Shown here one piece after another: positions 1 to 10,479 of a stretch of 64,000 nucleotides of DNA (position 1 is the stretch's first letter; each line of letters opens with the position of its first letter). The position numbers were made by a program, and so were the translations under genes. Under the pieces are notes generated by a model that saw only the letters and a list, made by a program, of their open reading frames with translations, had not been told where the DNA came from and did no database searches. This DNA is from Gammaproteobacteria bacterium. GTDB lineage: Bacteria; Pseudomonadota; Gammaproteobacteria; Granulosicoccales; Granulosicoccaceae. Where the stretch lies: positions 1 to 64,000 of the forward strand of contig PDPU01000027.1 in NCBI GenBank assembly GCA_002746645.1. Reading direction: 5' to 3'.

Positions 1-943
1 CCACCTGCCAGCGAACCCGGTAGAGTGACGCGATCGTCCTGCTCGTGAGCATCTCCGAGGGCAGTGATGAGAACAGCAGCACCCAGCCGGCCAGAAAGCG
101 TGTGGCTCGGCTGGCGGTGCTGCCGCGTTTCCTCGCGCGCTCTGCCGCACGCTGCCGGGCCTTGCTGGCCTGTGTCGGCAGCAGCGGTATCGCGTGCAGA
201 AAACCCTGCACGCAGCGATTCTCGCCCCGCTCCCGATCCTTGTGCATCAGGACCACCGGCACGGATCGTGTCGCCGTGTCCGCCGCCCTGAGCCACGAGT
301 ACCAGTCGATCTTCTCGAGTTCTCCCGTCGTCTCCTCCCGCATGTACAGGTTCATCGCATGGGGTTGCAGCGCAGGAGTACAGAGCCGCCTCGCTCGATG
401 AACGGCACCAGGGATTTCGGCTGGTTGCAGGCCCGATCGAGAACCACCACGTCACCGGAGTCGAGTGAGAAGTGCTCGAGCCCCTCGCCCTTCTTCTCGT
501 TCGTGAGCGCCACTTGCTGCAGACGCTGTTCGATCAGGTTCATCGCGATGTGCAGGCGCCAGGAGGTTCCGGTGGCGCCGGGAGTCTGTACCGTCGAACC
601 GTCGATGAGCAGGAAACGCAACCTGCCGGTATCGGTGGGGCTGGCATCGAACCCCGGCACGCCAGCGAGGAGGGAGCCGAGCCACTCGACACAGCCGCCG
701 AGGCGTCCGGCGACGGCGGTATCACTGATGCAGCCCTGATGATGGGACACTTCGCCGGCACAGCGGCGCAGGGAGAGATCCATGCCGAAACAGAGCATCA
801 CCAGCTGCAGCAGCTGGGTCGGTGACTGGATCTTTACGGGCGCGCCGGAAAGCACCCAGCTGACGGGCCTGCGCCTCGAAATCTGTTGGCAGGACTTGCA
901 CGAAGTCGTCGAACGAGTTAGAAACAGGGTGTGGCAGCTGCAT
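1..943 (-). pseudogene. IS4-family transposase, frameshifted and cut by window edge
   Basis: This is a degraded DDE transposase read on the minus strand in three successive frames. Frame one starts at 943 (MQLPHPVSNSFDDFVQVLP). Near 832-836 the reading continues in the next frame (IQSPTQLLQLVMLCFGMD, then LLIDGSTVQTPGA and SLDSGDVVVLDRACNQP), where the GST and D-R-A-x-N residues resemble the IS4 catalytic DGST and DRAYN blocks. At about 355-358 that frame hits a stop after LLRCNPMR, and coding continues in a third frame (MNLYMREETTGELEKIDWY) up to the C-terminal YRVRWQV, which matches the IS4 Y-(2)-R-(3)-E signature region just before the window starts. Two single-base shifts make an intact product unlikely. 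The end upstream of the gene may lie near 1023-1039, where GCGCC and GGCGC flank TTAAGTT, but no target duplication could be checked. Confidence 0.85.
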
Positions 944-1241
944 GGATCACCTTTCACTTTCGTCGGTAAAAGCAATCCTTGTAGCTGTCACCCCTGATCT
1001 TTCAAGGAGAAATCATCGGGTTGCGCCTTAAGTTGGCGCCTATGACCGGATCGCCGCTGATACGATCCGTATCATGGCTCGGTCGGTCAGGACTGCTGCC
1101 ATCTGAACCCGAGTGATCGGTCACAATCCATTCAATCGCTCAAATCAGGCGTATTAGCTGGGAATTGCTGCAAATAAACATCCATGCAACAAGCACTTTA
1201 ATCCGCCATCACAGACGAATCCATGCAGCCAGGCACGCACC
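944..1241. other. Non-coding spacer beside IS remnant
   Basis: No gene is supported here. The stretch contains a short inverted repeat at 1023-1039 that could belong to the end of the degraded IS4-type element, then drops in GC content towards the MBL-fold gene that starts at 1242. The promoter of that gene presumably lies in the last 150 bases, but no convincing -35/-10 pair was picked out. Confidence 0.4.
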
Positions 1242-2267
1242 ATGAAAGTCATCAAAGTATTATTGACAGCATCCTGTGCAATTGCAGCTTTACTTGCCGT
1301 TGCCATCTGGAAACGCCACGCCCTGGTCGGCCTGGCGGCTGACAATTGGCCCGGACACTATACACCCTTGCAAGAACACCCACACCCTGTACCAAACAGC
1401 AGACACTATGGGTCTGATGTGCATTTTTTTGTTGCACAGCTTGACGAAAAGACATACGCCATCGGCGAACCCGAAGCATGGACGAAAAATTTCAGTTACC
1501 TTATTCTGGGAAACAAGCGAGCCTTGCTTTTTGATGCAGGAATTGGACAGTTTGACATAAGACCGATCATCCAGCAGATCACTGACTTACCTTTGACATT
1601 CAGCCCTTCGCATTTTCATTATGATCACACCGGACAGGCCGATTGGGAGCGCGTGGCCATCATAGACATGCCTCACATTCGCCAGCAGGCAGAAGGCAAC
1701 ACACTGGCTTTGACCGGCGGGCAATACCTAGGTGGCTTTGAGGGCCTGGAACCACCAGTTTGGCATGTTACGGAATGGATAAAACCCGGAGAATACATTG
1801 ACCTGGGAGAACGCAAGTTGAAAGTGCTTTATACACCAGGACACACCGACAATAGCGTATCGCTGGTGGATGAAGAACGTGACATGATGTTTTCCGGAGA
1901 TTTCATCATGCGCGGTCATCACCAGGCGTTTTCGCCAACGTCCAGCATGGGGGACTATCTGCAATCGGCCCGCCGAATGACAAAATTTCTTTCTGACTAC
2001 CCCAGCATGCCAATTTATTCCGCCCATGGCATGGCCGATGGTTCTGACAACAGCGAAGTGCCGGTCATGTGGCTGTCGGATGTCAGTGATTTGAAGCAGG
2101 GCTTGAAGGATATTTATGATGGCAAGCTGAAAGGCGAAGGAATTTACCCTGTCATTTACATCATCAGTGACAGGATCACTCTGGAAGCTGAGCCAAGGTG
2201 GCTACAAATCTGGGATGAAACCTACACGACGGAAGAGCTGGAACAACTTCATCATCACGAACATTAG
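1242..2267 (+). CDS. MBL-fold metallo-hydrolase, membrane-anchored or secreted
   Basis: The 341-residue protein is a metallo-beta-lactamase-fold hydrolase. The zinc site SHFHYDHTG puts H124, H126, D128 and H129 in the standard HxHxDH arrangement. A later YTPGHTDNS supplies the next histidine and FSGDF the bridging aspartate. Residues 5-22 form one hydrophobic segment, so the protein is probably periplasmic with an uncleaved anchor or signal; there is no lipobox. The C-terminus is histidine-rich (LHHHEH). Substrate cannot be deduced, because the fold covers lactamases, glyoxalases, lactonases and others. The gene is visibly more AT-rich than its neighbours and sits next to an IS remnant, which suggests horizontal acquisition. 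Confidence 0.87.
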   Translation: MKVIKVLLTASCAIAALLAVAIWKRHALVGLAADNWPGHYTPLQEHPHPVPNSRHYGSDVHFFVAQLDEKTYAIGEPEAWTKNFSYLILGNKRALLFDAGIGQFDIRPIIQQITDLPLTFSPSHFHYDHTGQADWERVAIIDMPHIRQQAEGNTLALTGGQYLGGFEGLEPPVWHVTEWIKPGEYIDLGERKLKVLYTPGHTDNSVSLVDEERDMMFSGDFIMRGHHQAFSPTSSMGDYLQSARRMTKFLSDYPSMPIYSAHGMADGSDNSEVPVMWLSDVSDLKQGLKDIYDGKLKGEGIYPVIYIISDRITLEAEPRWLQIWDETYTTEELEQLHHHEH

Positions 2268-2574
2268 ACAACTCTGACGGCACCCATGATCCATGCATTG
2301 CAAAGCTCTGACCGTGGAGGTGAAGACACACTCGTTTCAGCCAGATCCGTCGCAACGCAGCAGGTGAACAGCACACGCCACCCACACTCGACCAGCGACA
2401 GAGTGATCGCACTCGATGAACATTGGCAGCAACGTGCTGCCGCACTGAAGCGTCAAGGGCTGACTCGAACACCGGCAGACACTCGGCGAGGACGATGCCT
2501 ACTGGATGACGCGTCTCTACTCCTCTGGCGAAGTGCCGAAGACGCCCGGACGGTCATCGAAAAGGCGCAACGCG
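2268..2574. other. Intergenic stretch between MBL gene and importer operon
   Basis: No gene is confidently supported. A plus-strand open frame from 2286 has a fairly coding-like C-terminal half (WQQRAAALKRQGLTRTP) but no recognisable family, and it runs 14 bases into the end of the ABC ATPase on the other strand. It may be a remnant. No terminator hairpin with a T-run was seen for either converging gene. Confidence 0.3.
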
Positions 2575-3348
2575 TCAGGCGGGTATGATCCAGACCCCGC
2601 CGGTCTTCGGGTGACGCTGCACCAGCGCCTCGATGCCGTAGACATCCGCGAGCCGTTCCGCCGTCAGGACTGCTTCCGGGCTGCCATCCGCGACGATCCG
2701 CCCTCCTTCCATCAAGTACAGCCGGTCACAATACATCGCGGCCAGGTTCAGATCGTGCAGCGCGGCGAGCACCGTCACGCCGATCTCGCGGACAAAGCGC
2801 AGGAGTGAAATCTGGTGGCGGATGTCGAGGTGGTTGGTGGGCTCATCCAGCACCATTACCTGCGGTTGCTGCACCAGCGCACGGGCCAGCAGGGTGCGTT
2901 GGCGTTCACCGCCGGAAAGCGTCTGGAACGGGCGGTGTTGCAGGTCGATCAGCTGTTGCAGGGCCAGCGCCGCCTCTACCAGGGCAAGGTCATGGCGGGT
3001 TTCGGGCTCCAGCAGCCCCTTGTGCGCGGACCGTCCCATGGCCACCACATCGCGCAGGGTCAGCGGAAAGTCGGCCGGCATGTCCTGCAACACCGCGGCG
3101 ACATGCTGCGCCACCCAGCGCGCCGGGTGCTGCCAAACGTCCTCACCATTCACCCGCACCGTGCCGCTTGCAGGGCGGCTCATCCGATAGACGCTGCGCA
3201 GGAGCGTGGACTTGCCCGCCCCGTTCGGCCCGATCAACCCAACCATCTCGCCCGGCGCCACGTCGAGCGAGACGCGCTCGACCAGCGTGGCGGGGCCGGC
3301 ACGCATGGTGACGTTATCGATCTCCAACCGGCCCGGGGCAATGCTCAT
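2575..3348 (-). CDS. ABC transporter ATPase, cobalamin/iron-complex type
   Basis: This 257-residue protein is the ATPase of a FecCDE/BtuCD-type importer. Walker A (GPNGAGKST) lies near residues 40-48, followed by the signature LSGGERQR, Walker B with VLDEPTNHLD, and the switch histidine in LHDLNLAA. Its ATG overlaps the stop of the permease gene by four bases (ATGA), so the two are translationally coupled. It is the last gene of a three-gene operon behind a cobalamin riboswitch, hence the inferred role as a BtuD equivalent powering uptake of cobalamin or a related corrinoid. From sequence alone the subfamily also includes siderophore and haem importers; the riboswitch decides the call. Confidence 0.92.
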   Translation of the reverse strand: MSIAPGRLEIDNVTMRAGPATLVERVSLDVAPGEMVGLIGPNGAGKSTLLRSVYRMSRPASGTVRVNGEDVWQHPARWVAQHVAAVLQDMPADFPLTLRDVVAMGRSAHKGLLEPETRHDLALVEAALALQQLIDLQHRPFQTLSGGERQRTLLARALVQQPQVMVLDEPTNHLDIRHQISLLRFVREIGVTVLAALHDLNLAAMYCDRLYLMEGGRIVADGSPEAVLTAERLADVYGIEALVQRHPKTGGVWIIPA

Positions 3349-4517
3349 TTGCTCACCCCCAGGGCACGTGCATCCCGCCGCAACAGCCAGACGAAGAACG
3401 GCCCACCCACCAGCGCGGTGACGATGCCGACGGGCAGTTCCAGCGGCGCGATGATCGAACGGGCCACGAGGTCTGCCGCGATGGTAAACGATGCACCCAG
3501 CAGGGCGACGGTCGGCAAGGCGCGGCGATGGTCGGCACCGACCAGCAGGCGCACGATATGCGGCATGATCAGGCCGACAAAGCCGATGACCCCGGCAACC
3601 GCGACGGTCACTCCGGTCAGCGCGGCAGTCAGCAGGAACATCTGGCGGCGGAAGCGTTCCACGTCCAGCCCCAGCGCCACCGCGCTTTCGTCCCCCGCCA
3701 TCAGCAGGTTGAGCCGCCGCGACTGCACCAGCATCACCGCCAGCCCGACTGACAGCGCCTGGACCGGGATCGGCAACAGCACCCACTCGGCCGAACCGAA
3801 CCCACCCAGCGTCCAGAACAACACCCGCGAGGCCAGTTGCGGATCCGGCGAGGTGAGGACCATCAGGCTGGTCAGCGCGCTCAGCACCGCGCTCATGGCG
3901 ACGCCCGCCAGCACCAGTCGGGTGGGCGTCATGCAGCCGCCGGAGCGGGCGATCCAGAACACGACCGACAGCGCTGCAAGCCCGCCGAGGAACGCAGCGA
4001 TATGCAGGGTGAAGGCACCGAAGACGAGCAGGCCATAACGCATCACCAGCACCGCGCCGGTGGCCGCCCCGGAAGAGACCCCCAGTATCGACGGCCCGGC
4101 CAGCGGATTGCGCACGATGGCCTGGATCACCATGCCACAGGCAGCAAGCGAGGCGCCGACGGTGCCCGCAAGGATGACGCGGGGAATGCGCGTCTGGACG
4201 ATGATGATTTCATAAGCGGCGCGCCAGTCAGGCTCGAAGACCAACCCGCCACTGAGCCAATGGGCGAAGATCCTCAGCGCCGTTGGCGCCGGGATCGACA
4301 CCGAGCCGACCATCAGCCCGAGCAGCCCGCAAAAACCAAGAAGCGCGACCATGGCTGCGGTGACGGTCCAATACCGGCGGCCCATGGGAGCTCGCTGTGC
4401 GGCGAGCCCCCCGGCGCCGGAAGCTCCCTTCCTGGGCGGCGGTGGGGTGCGCAGCACGGCAAGCAGGGCGCGCCTGTCATCGTCGCGCTCTGCCTTTTCG
4501 TCCGTCTGGCCGCGCAT
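3345..4517 (-). CDS. ABC transporter permease, FecCD/BtuC family
   Basis: This is the integral membrane subunit of the importer, with about ten hydrophobic segments and the conserved family region GVSSGAATGAVLVM and GDESAVALGLDVE, ending with GFVGLIMPHIVRLLVG (the cytoplasmic coupling-helix region). From the start at 4517, ten bases after the binding-protein gene, it would be 390 residues with a charged, low-complexity 45-residue N-terminus. The ATG at 4385 (MGRRYWTVT) gives 346 residues, the usual family length, and is a serious alternative. The gene lies between the binding-protein and ATPase genes and shares their riboswitch. Inferred substrate is a corrinoid. Confidence 0.9.
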   Translation of the reverse strand: MRGQTDEKAERDDDRRALLAVLRTPPPPRKGASGAGGLAAQRAPMGRRYWTVTAAMVALLGFCGLLGLMVGSVSIPAPTALRIFAHWLSGGLVFEPDWRAAYEIIIVQTRIPRVILAGTVGASLAACGMVIQAIVRNPLAGPSILGVSSGAATGAVLVMRYGLLVFGAFTLHIAAFLGGLAALSVVFWIARSGGCMTPTRLVLAGVAMSAVLSALTSLMVLTSPDPQLASRVLFWTLGGFGSAEWVLLPIPVQALSVGLAVMLVQSRRLNLLMAGDESAVALGLDVERFRRQMFLLTAALTGVTVAVAGVIGFVGLIMPHIVRLLVGADHRRALPTVALLGASFTIAADLVARSIIAPLELPVGIVTALVGGPFFVWLLRRDARALGVSK

Positions 4518-4527
4518 CGGTTTCAGA

Positions 4528-5502
4528 TCACTGGGCAAACGCCGCCGGGTGGAACGCCCGGGCGAGTTTTTCCAGCGCATCGGCCGAGCTTGGTCCCCGC
4601 TGGCCGATCACCGACGGAACCAGCACGAAATGGTCCTGCTTCACCGCCGGAACCCCGGCGATCATCGGATTGGCCTTCAGCGTCGCGATGCGGGCCTCGC
4701 CGATATTGCTGCCCGGATCCTCGACGATCTTGCCGCTGGACGTGCCCGAATAGAAGACCACGATGTATTCCGGCGCCTGCTCCACCAGCTGTTCCCAGGA
4801 GGTGCTGCCATAGCGTTTTTCAACATCGCCCAGGATGTTCTCACCACCCGCGCGCGAAACCACATGGCTGAGCATGGTATTGCCCAGAACCGCCTTCGGC
4901 GTGTCTTCTCCGCCATTGTAGATAAACACCGGAATCGGCTCGACGCCTTCCAGCTTTTCTTCGACCGCGGCGACCTCGGCCTGAATATCGGCAATCAGCT
5001 CTTCACCACGCTCGGGCACGCCGAAAATACCCGCGACCGAGCGGATTTCATCGTACAACTCATCAAAACCGTATTTTCCGAGATTGCAGCCTTCGGTATT
5101 CAGCCGGGTTTTCATGCCCAGATTGTGCAGAAGATCACGGGAGTGACGTTTCTCGCTGAACCCATCCGGGTATCCGGCATAGACGAAATCGGCCTCGGCG
5201 TCGATGAGCTGTTCCGTGGTCGCCACCAGGGGCGACAGGATCGGCACCTTGTTGTAAGCCTCCTCATACTGCGGGCTGATCTTCAGATCGGCCATGTAGG
5301 AGGTTCCGGCCATGCGGTCCTCAAGGCCCAGAGCCAGCAGCATTTCGGTCGCATTGTTGGACAGCGTTACCGCCCGTTCCGGCGCCTGTTCGTAAACGGT
5401 GGTGACACCGCAATTCTCGTCCGTGTAGGGGAAATGCCCTTCGGCATATGCCATCGGGGCAAACGCCAACAACGCGGCAGCAGCGAGCAGGTAGTGTTTC
5501 AT
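4528..5502 (-). CDS. Periplasmic substrate-binding protein of the B12-type importer
   Basis: This 324-residue binding protein of the BtuF/FhuD type starts with a clear signal peptide (MKHYLLAAAALLAFAPMAYA, cleavage after AYA). The mature part shows the bilobal helical-backbone pattern of the family: RAVTLSNNATEMLLALGL near the N-terminus, DAEADFVYAGY in the middle and a C-terminal lobe with WEQLVEQAPEYIVVF. The start is fixed by the signal peptide and by AAGGA about nine bases upstream. Upstream open sequence in the same frame is riboswitch RNA rather than protein. Regulation is by the cobalamin riboswitch at 5640-5845. Corrinoid binding is inferred from that element; sequence alone would also allow an iron complex. 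Confidence 0.92.
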   Translation of the reverse strand: MKHYLLAAAALLAFAPMAYAEGHFPYTDENCGVTTVYEQAPERAVTLSNNATEMLLALGLEDRMAGTSYMADLKISPQYEEAYNKVPILSPLVATTEQLIDAEADFVYAGYPDGFSEKRHSRDLLHNLGMKTRLNTEGCNLGKYGFDELYDEIRSVAGIFGVPERGEELIADIQAEVAAVEEKLEGVEPIPVFIYNGGEDTPKAVLGNTMLSHVVSRAGGENILGDVEKRYGSTSWEQLVEQAPEYIVVFYSGTSSGKIVEDPGSNIGEARIATLKANPMIAGVPAVKQDHFVLVPSVIGQRGPSSADALEKLARAFHPAAFAQ

Positions 5503-5639
5503 GGGTAGGTTCCTTCTGGTTGGAATGCGGATAATGCAGCAACCATCGGAAGGACACGCAAACGGGCTGAATACTGGCCTGACCTCTGGCAAAAGACCTG
5601 TAGACACATTTCCCCCTGCCGGCACCCTCGTCCGGTGTT

Positions 5640-5845
5640 GCAACCATGCGTCCGGCAGGTCTCCTGGCTCGCGGCTCAAGCGCCCCTGCCCCCTTCCCGG
5701 CACGTCGGGGCCAGTGGTTTCGGGCAAGGACTTGCCGCTTACAGTTGCGAGGGCAGCCACGGCATTGGCCCCGATGGCGGGTCGCACCGTGTTCCCTTTT
5801 CATCCGCGTGTGTGCGGAACCGAAAGCCGGTTCAGGTTATGTCAG
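5640..5845 (-). promoter_or_regulatory. Cobalamin riboswitch
   Basis: Read on the minus strand, the leader of the importer operon carries the hallmark blocks of an AdoCbl riboswitch in order: GGTTCCGCACACACGCGGAT, GAAAAGGGAACACGGTG, GCCCTCGCAACTGTAAGCGG, the CCACTGG box and GAGCCGCGAGCCAGGAGACC. These match the conserved P3-P6 core and the B12 box of the class. The element ends about 140 bases before the binding-protein start codon. In this class, high adenosylcobalamin switches expression off, so the operon should be made when B12 is scarce. The exact outer limits are approximate. Confidence 0.94.
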
Positions 5846-6075
5846 GCAGGAGAGTCTGGCAAGCGTTTGTTGACGGCGGCCTGGTGAGGACAGCATGGCA
5901 CCACCACGCGGCAAGCGCGTTTTTGCGTCGGCGGCAGCACAGGGGACGGGCAAAGGCTTGAGCAGCACACCATCGGGCGTGTTTTCAACGATCAGCGTGG
6001 TGCCCGGCTCCCAATGGCGGGATTGCCGGTGTGATAGTGTCTTGATATACGGTTCCGGCTTGGAGAATATCGTAG

Positions 6076-6408
6076 ATGCCCTACCTGATCCTGGCCTTCG
6101 ATCATCCCCACATGGACGAAGCTCGAGAGAACGTACGCGAAGCGCACCGTGCTCATCTTGCTTCGCAGGGCGCGCGTCTGCTCGCTTCCGGTGCCTTGCT
6201 GGAAGAAGATAGCGGGACGATCATCGGAGGGGCGAGCCTGCTCGACACGGAAGATGCGGAGGAGGCGCGAACTTTCGAAGCCGACGATCCCTACGCGCGG
6301 GCCGGCATCCGGAAGGACGTCACTATCGTTCCCTGGCGGCTGCGGTGGTGGCGCGGGATGTTCGACGCCGATGGTTGGCGGAGTACGATTCAGTCGGATC
6401 CAGGTTAG
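6076..6408 (+). CDS. YciI-like protein
   Basis: This is a 110-residue single-domain protein of the YciI/DGPF ferredoxin-like fold. It starts MPYLILAFD, has the helix-forming EAHRAHLASQ segment, then GARLLASGALLEEDSG and ASLLDTEDAEEARTF, and a conserved DDPYARAGI motif, where the aspartate is a typical family residue. YciI proteins form small dimers that resemble muconolactone isomerase; most have no defined activity. The start has a GGAG just upstream. It stands alone, between the riboswitch leader (opposite strand) and an IS91-type remnant. Confidence 0.85.
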   Translation: MPYLILAFDHPHMDEARENVREAHRAHLASQGARLLASGALLEEDSGTIIGGASLLDTEDAEEARTFEADDPYARAGIRKDVTIVPWRLRWWRGMFDADGWRSTIQSDPG

Positions 6409-6415
6409 ATCATGA

Positions 6416-6688
6416 GTGCCAGGGTGGGCCATGACCGAGAGTGCCGCTCTCCTCGTTGACGATGTATTCCCGAAACAGCCGGTGCGTCAGTGGGTGTTGA
6501 GTGTGCCGTTCCCGTTGCGGTTTCTGTTCGCCAGCCGTCCCTGTCAAGAGTCTCGAGAAGGGAGCTTGGAAACACGGGATCGTAGCCAACCGAATAAAAT
6601 TCTCTGCGAATTGGATGAACTTGAAGTCTACGCAGCTTCTCCCGAGGTAACCTCAGAGGATTTACCCCCCTTACCTGAGCCTACTTGA
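6416..6688 (+). pseudogene. IS91-type transposase remnant
   Basis: An open frame of 90 codons starts with a stretch typical of the conserved middle of IS91-group transposases: LVDDVFPKQPVRQWVLSVPF followed by PLRFLFASRP. The homology ends there, and the remaining 45 residues (rich in E, P and S) do not continue the family. The His-containing and tyrosine catalytic regions are absent, so this is a fragment. It lies eight bases after the YciI-like gene and next to a broken tyrosine recombinase, in what looks like a decayed mobile patch. Confidence 0.7.
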
Positions 6689-6764
6689 TATCGGCAGCTT
6701 CGGCCCCGGTCAGGCGAGTTGTATCGAGCAACTTGACAACATGATCAGTCTGCTGAATGCCTTG

Positions 6765-7071
6765 TCAGACTGAGGAAGCCAGCGCGGCCTCCCCTCTGAA
6801 CGCGTCGAGCCGATGCGCGTAGTGCTGATCAAGCGTGGGTGGGCAGCCCTGCCTGGTCACGGCCCTCGGTGGTCGCGAGCTGGCGATGCCGGGCGCGGCG
6901 CCCCACGACCTGAATCGGTTCGCCCGCAGCAAGCGCATCGGTAACCGCACCGTGCCGGAGCTGATGGGGGGAGAAATCGGGGAGATCCACGCGCGCGATA
7001 CGACTCCACCATGGATAAGGGTTGGAATCGACTGTTTTGCATGCTGCAAATGCACAACAAATCGGATCCAT
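6765..7071 (-). pseudogene. Tyrosine recombinase/phage integrase C-terminal remnant
   Basis: The minus strand encodes the end of a tyrosine recombinase in two frames. The first frame gives LPDFSPHQLRHGAVTDALA, GEPIQVVGRRARHRQLATTE: the HxLRH box and the GHRxxATT-type box of the family. The second frame resumes with QHYAHRLDAF, where the tyrosine fits the catalytic position, and ends ASSV. The break is near 6850-6880. There is no N-terminal half upstream. No tRNA or clear attachment site was found beside it. Confidence 0.65.
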
Positions 7072-7118
7072 TGCCGGCTTACCCTTCCCCGAAGGGTGCT
7101 TTCGCCTCCTCGCCCGGT

Positions 7119-7646
7119 TTATTCGCTATCCGCTTCCAGCGTGTGCTGTACCGCCAGCCAGTCGGCCAGCCAGGGACGGGTATGCACCTCGGCGGGGTCG
7201 ATGCCCGTGGCTTCGATGACCGCTGCCGGTCGAACGGGTTTCCCCTTCTCCATGAAGCGCGCATCGACGATGAGCTTGGCGACGAAATGGCCCTTGCTGG
7301 TGAACAGCTGCTCGATGAAGATCGAGCGTTCGTCAAAACCGATGATGCGCGAGGTGATGGTGTAACGCTGGAACACGCCGAGCGAGCGCTTGAAGCGGAT
7401 CGTCTGCCGCGCCACGACCGGCAGCCAGCGCTTGCGGTAGAAGATGCCCACGGAGCCGCTGCGAAAGATGAGGTCGAAACGGCCAAGGTCGGCTATGGTG
7501 AGATACACGCCATTGTTCATGTGCATGTTGGCGTCGAGGTCGTTCGGCAACACGCGGAAGTGGCTTTCGCAGGGGCCGAGCAGCGAACAGCGTGACCGGA
7601 AACGCGCCGTGATGATCCGCCAGAACAGGCGCAGCCAGAGCCTCAT
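7119..7646 (-). CDS. Acyl-CoA thioesterase-like protein (hotdog, 4HBT type)
   Basis: The 175-residue protein has the hotdog thioesterase core: DLDANMHMNNGVYLTIADLG carries the catalytic aspartate-type residue and the NN-G-Y pattern of the 4HBT/THEM6-like group, followed by KRWLPVVARQTIRFKRSLG and FVAKLIVDARF beta strands. The first 20 residues are basic and hydrophobic, perhaps a membrane-associated helix. It lies 82 bases downstream of lysS on the same strand and may be the last gene of the recJ-prfB-lysS run. Substrate is unknown; family members hydrolyse acyl-CoA or acyl-ACP thioesters. Confidence 0.85.
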   Translation of the reverse strand: MRLWLRLFWRIITARFRSRCSLLGPCESHFRVLPNDLDANMHMNNGVYLTIADLGRFDLIFRSGSVGIFYRKRWLPVVARQTIRFKRSLGVFQRYTITSRIIGFDERSIFIEQLFTSKGHFVAKLIVDARFMEKGKPVRPAAVIEATGIDPAEVHTRPWLADWLAVQHTLEADSE

Positions 7647-7728
7647 TCACCGGCCTCGCCATGGCAGGCCGACGCACGCACCACTGCCAACGCCGGGTGC
7701 CGCTGCAAACGAACCGGGACAGGATTGC

Positions 7729-9225
<1,497 letters not shown>

Positions 9226-9230
9226 GATAT

Positions 9231-10329
9231 TTACAGTCCCGCTTTCAGACTCTCTTCGAGAAACGGCGTCAGTGCACCGTCGAGCACTGCCTGCGTGTTC
9301 GAGGTTTCGAGGCTGGTCCGGAGGTCCTTGATGCGCGACTGATCGAGCACGTAGGAGCGGATCTGGTTGCCCCAGCCGATGTCGGCCTTGCCTTCCTCGA
9401 TGATCTGCTGATCACCCTGCCGCTTCTGCAGTTCCGCTTCGTAGAGCTTCGACTTCAGCTGCTTCATGGCCGTTGCCTTGTTCTTGTGCTGCGAACGGTC
9501 ATTCTGACACTGCACCACGATGCCACTCGGCTCGTGGGTGATGCGCACCGCCGATTCCGTGCGGTTGACGTGCTGGCCACCGGCGCCACTGGCACGATAG
9601 ACATCGATGCGCAGATCGGCCGGGTTGATCTCGATGTCGATGTCGTCATCGACTTCGGGCGCGACGAACACGGCCGCAAAGGAAGTGTGGCGGCGATTGC
9701 CCGAATCGAAGGGGCTCTTTCTCACGAGGCGATGCACGCCGGTTTCGGTGCGCAGCCAGCCGTAGGCATGATCGCCCTCGAAACGCACAGTGGCCGACTT
9801 GATGCCGGCAACCTCACCCGGGGAGGCTTCGATGAGTTCGGTGCGGAAACCTTCCTGCTCGCCCCAGCGCAGGTACATGCGCAGCAGCATCTCGGCCCAG
9901 TCCTGCGCCTCGGTGCCGCCGCTGCCCGCCTGGATGTCGAGGAAAGCGGGGGATGCGTCGGACTCGCCCGCGAACATGCGCTGGAATTCGAGCTTTTCGA
10001 CGCGCTTTTCCATGTCGTCAAGGTCGCTGACGACGGCATCGGCCGTTCCTTGGTCGTCTTCCTCGCGCGCCATCTCGAGAAGATCACCCGCATCGGCAAG
10101 ACCACTGTCGAGCGCCTCGAAGGTATCGACCATCTCCTGCAGCGAAGCCCGCTGCTGGCCTAGCTTCTGCGCCCGTTCGGCGTCGTTCCAGACGGCAGGA
10201 TCCTCGAGTTCGCGAAGGGTTTCCTCCAGCAGTTCCTTCTTGCCTTCGTAGTCAAAGATACCCCCTGAGAGTACCGGCTCTCGTCTGGAGTTCGTCGATG
10301 CGGGCAAGCTGCGCGTTGATTTCGATCAT
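9231..10329 (-). CDS. prfB: Peptide chain release factor 2 (programmed +1 frameshift)
   Basis: RF2 ends translation at UAA and UGA. The product is made from two frames: [19 protein letters not shown] to LRGYL, then a UGA at 10254-10252, then [19 protein letters not shown] onward. With one base skipped it has 365 residues, exactly the usual size. The peptidyl-hydrolysis loop GGQ is in [16 protein letters not shown], and the stop-codon-reading SPF motif is in [14 protein letters not shown]. Because UGA is RF2's own codon, low RF2 increases frameshifting and restores its level. The gene lies between recJ and lysS. Confidence 0.97.
10251..10266 (-). promoter_or_regulatory. prfB: prfB autoregulatory +1 frameshift site
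   Basis: The minus-strand sequence AGGGGGTATCTTTGAC is identical to the classic RF2 recoding site: an internal Shine-Dalgarno-like AGGGGG, spacing to the slippery CUU codon, the in-frame UGA and the following C. The ribosome slips from CUU to UUU and continues with GAC. Confidence 0.97.
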
Positions 10330-10479
10330 GGTGCTGGTACTGACTCGGGGCGGGCGTCGATGTGGGCCCGCGAAAGCGGCAATGGTAGCGTAAATGCGTC
10401 GCGCCGTCGGCCCGATGCCGAGCGCGCCTGGCCCGACGTGGCCGCAGCGCCGTGACGGATCCGGCGCCCACCACCTCAC

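Noticed and set aside
2286..2588. 100-codon frame between MBL gene and importer
   Set aside because: No family, no ribosome-binding site, and it overlaps the ATPase end; reported only as an intergenic stretch.
7079..7101. Hairpin ACCCTTC/GAAGGGT downstream of the thioesterase gene
   Set aside because: It lacks a T-run in the thioesterase direction, so a terminator call is not supported.
6690..7118. tRNA or attachment site beside the recombinase remnant
   Set aside because: No cloverleaf or repeated core was recognised.
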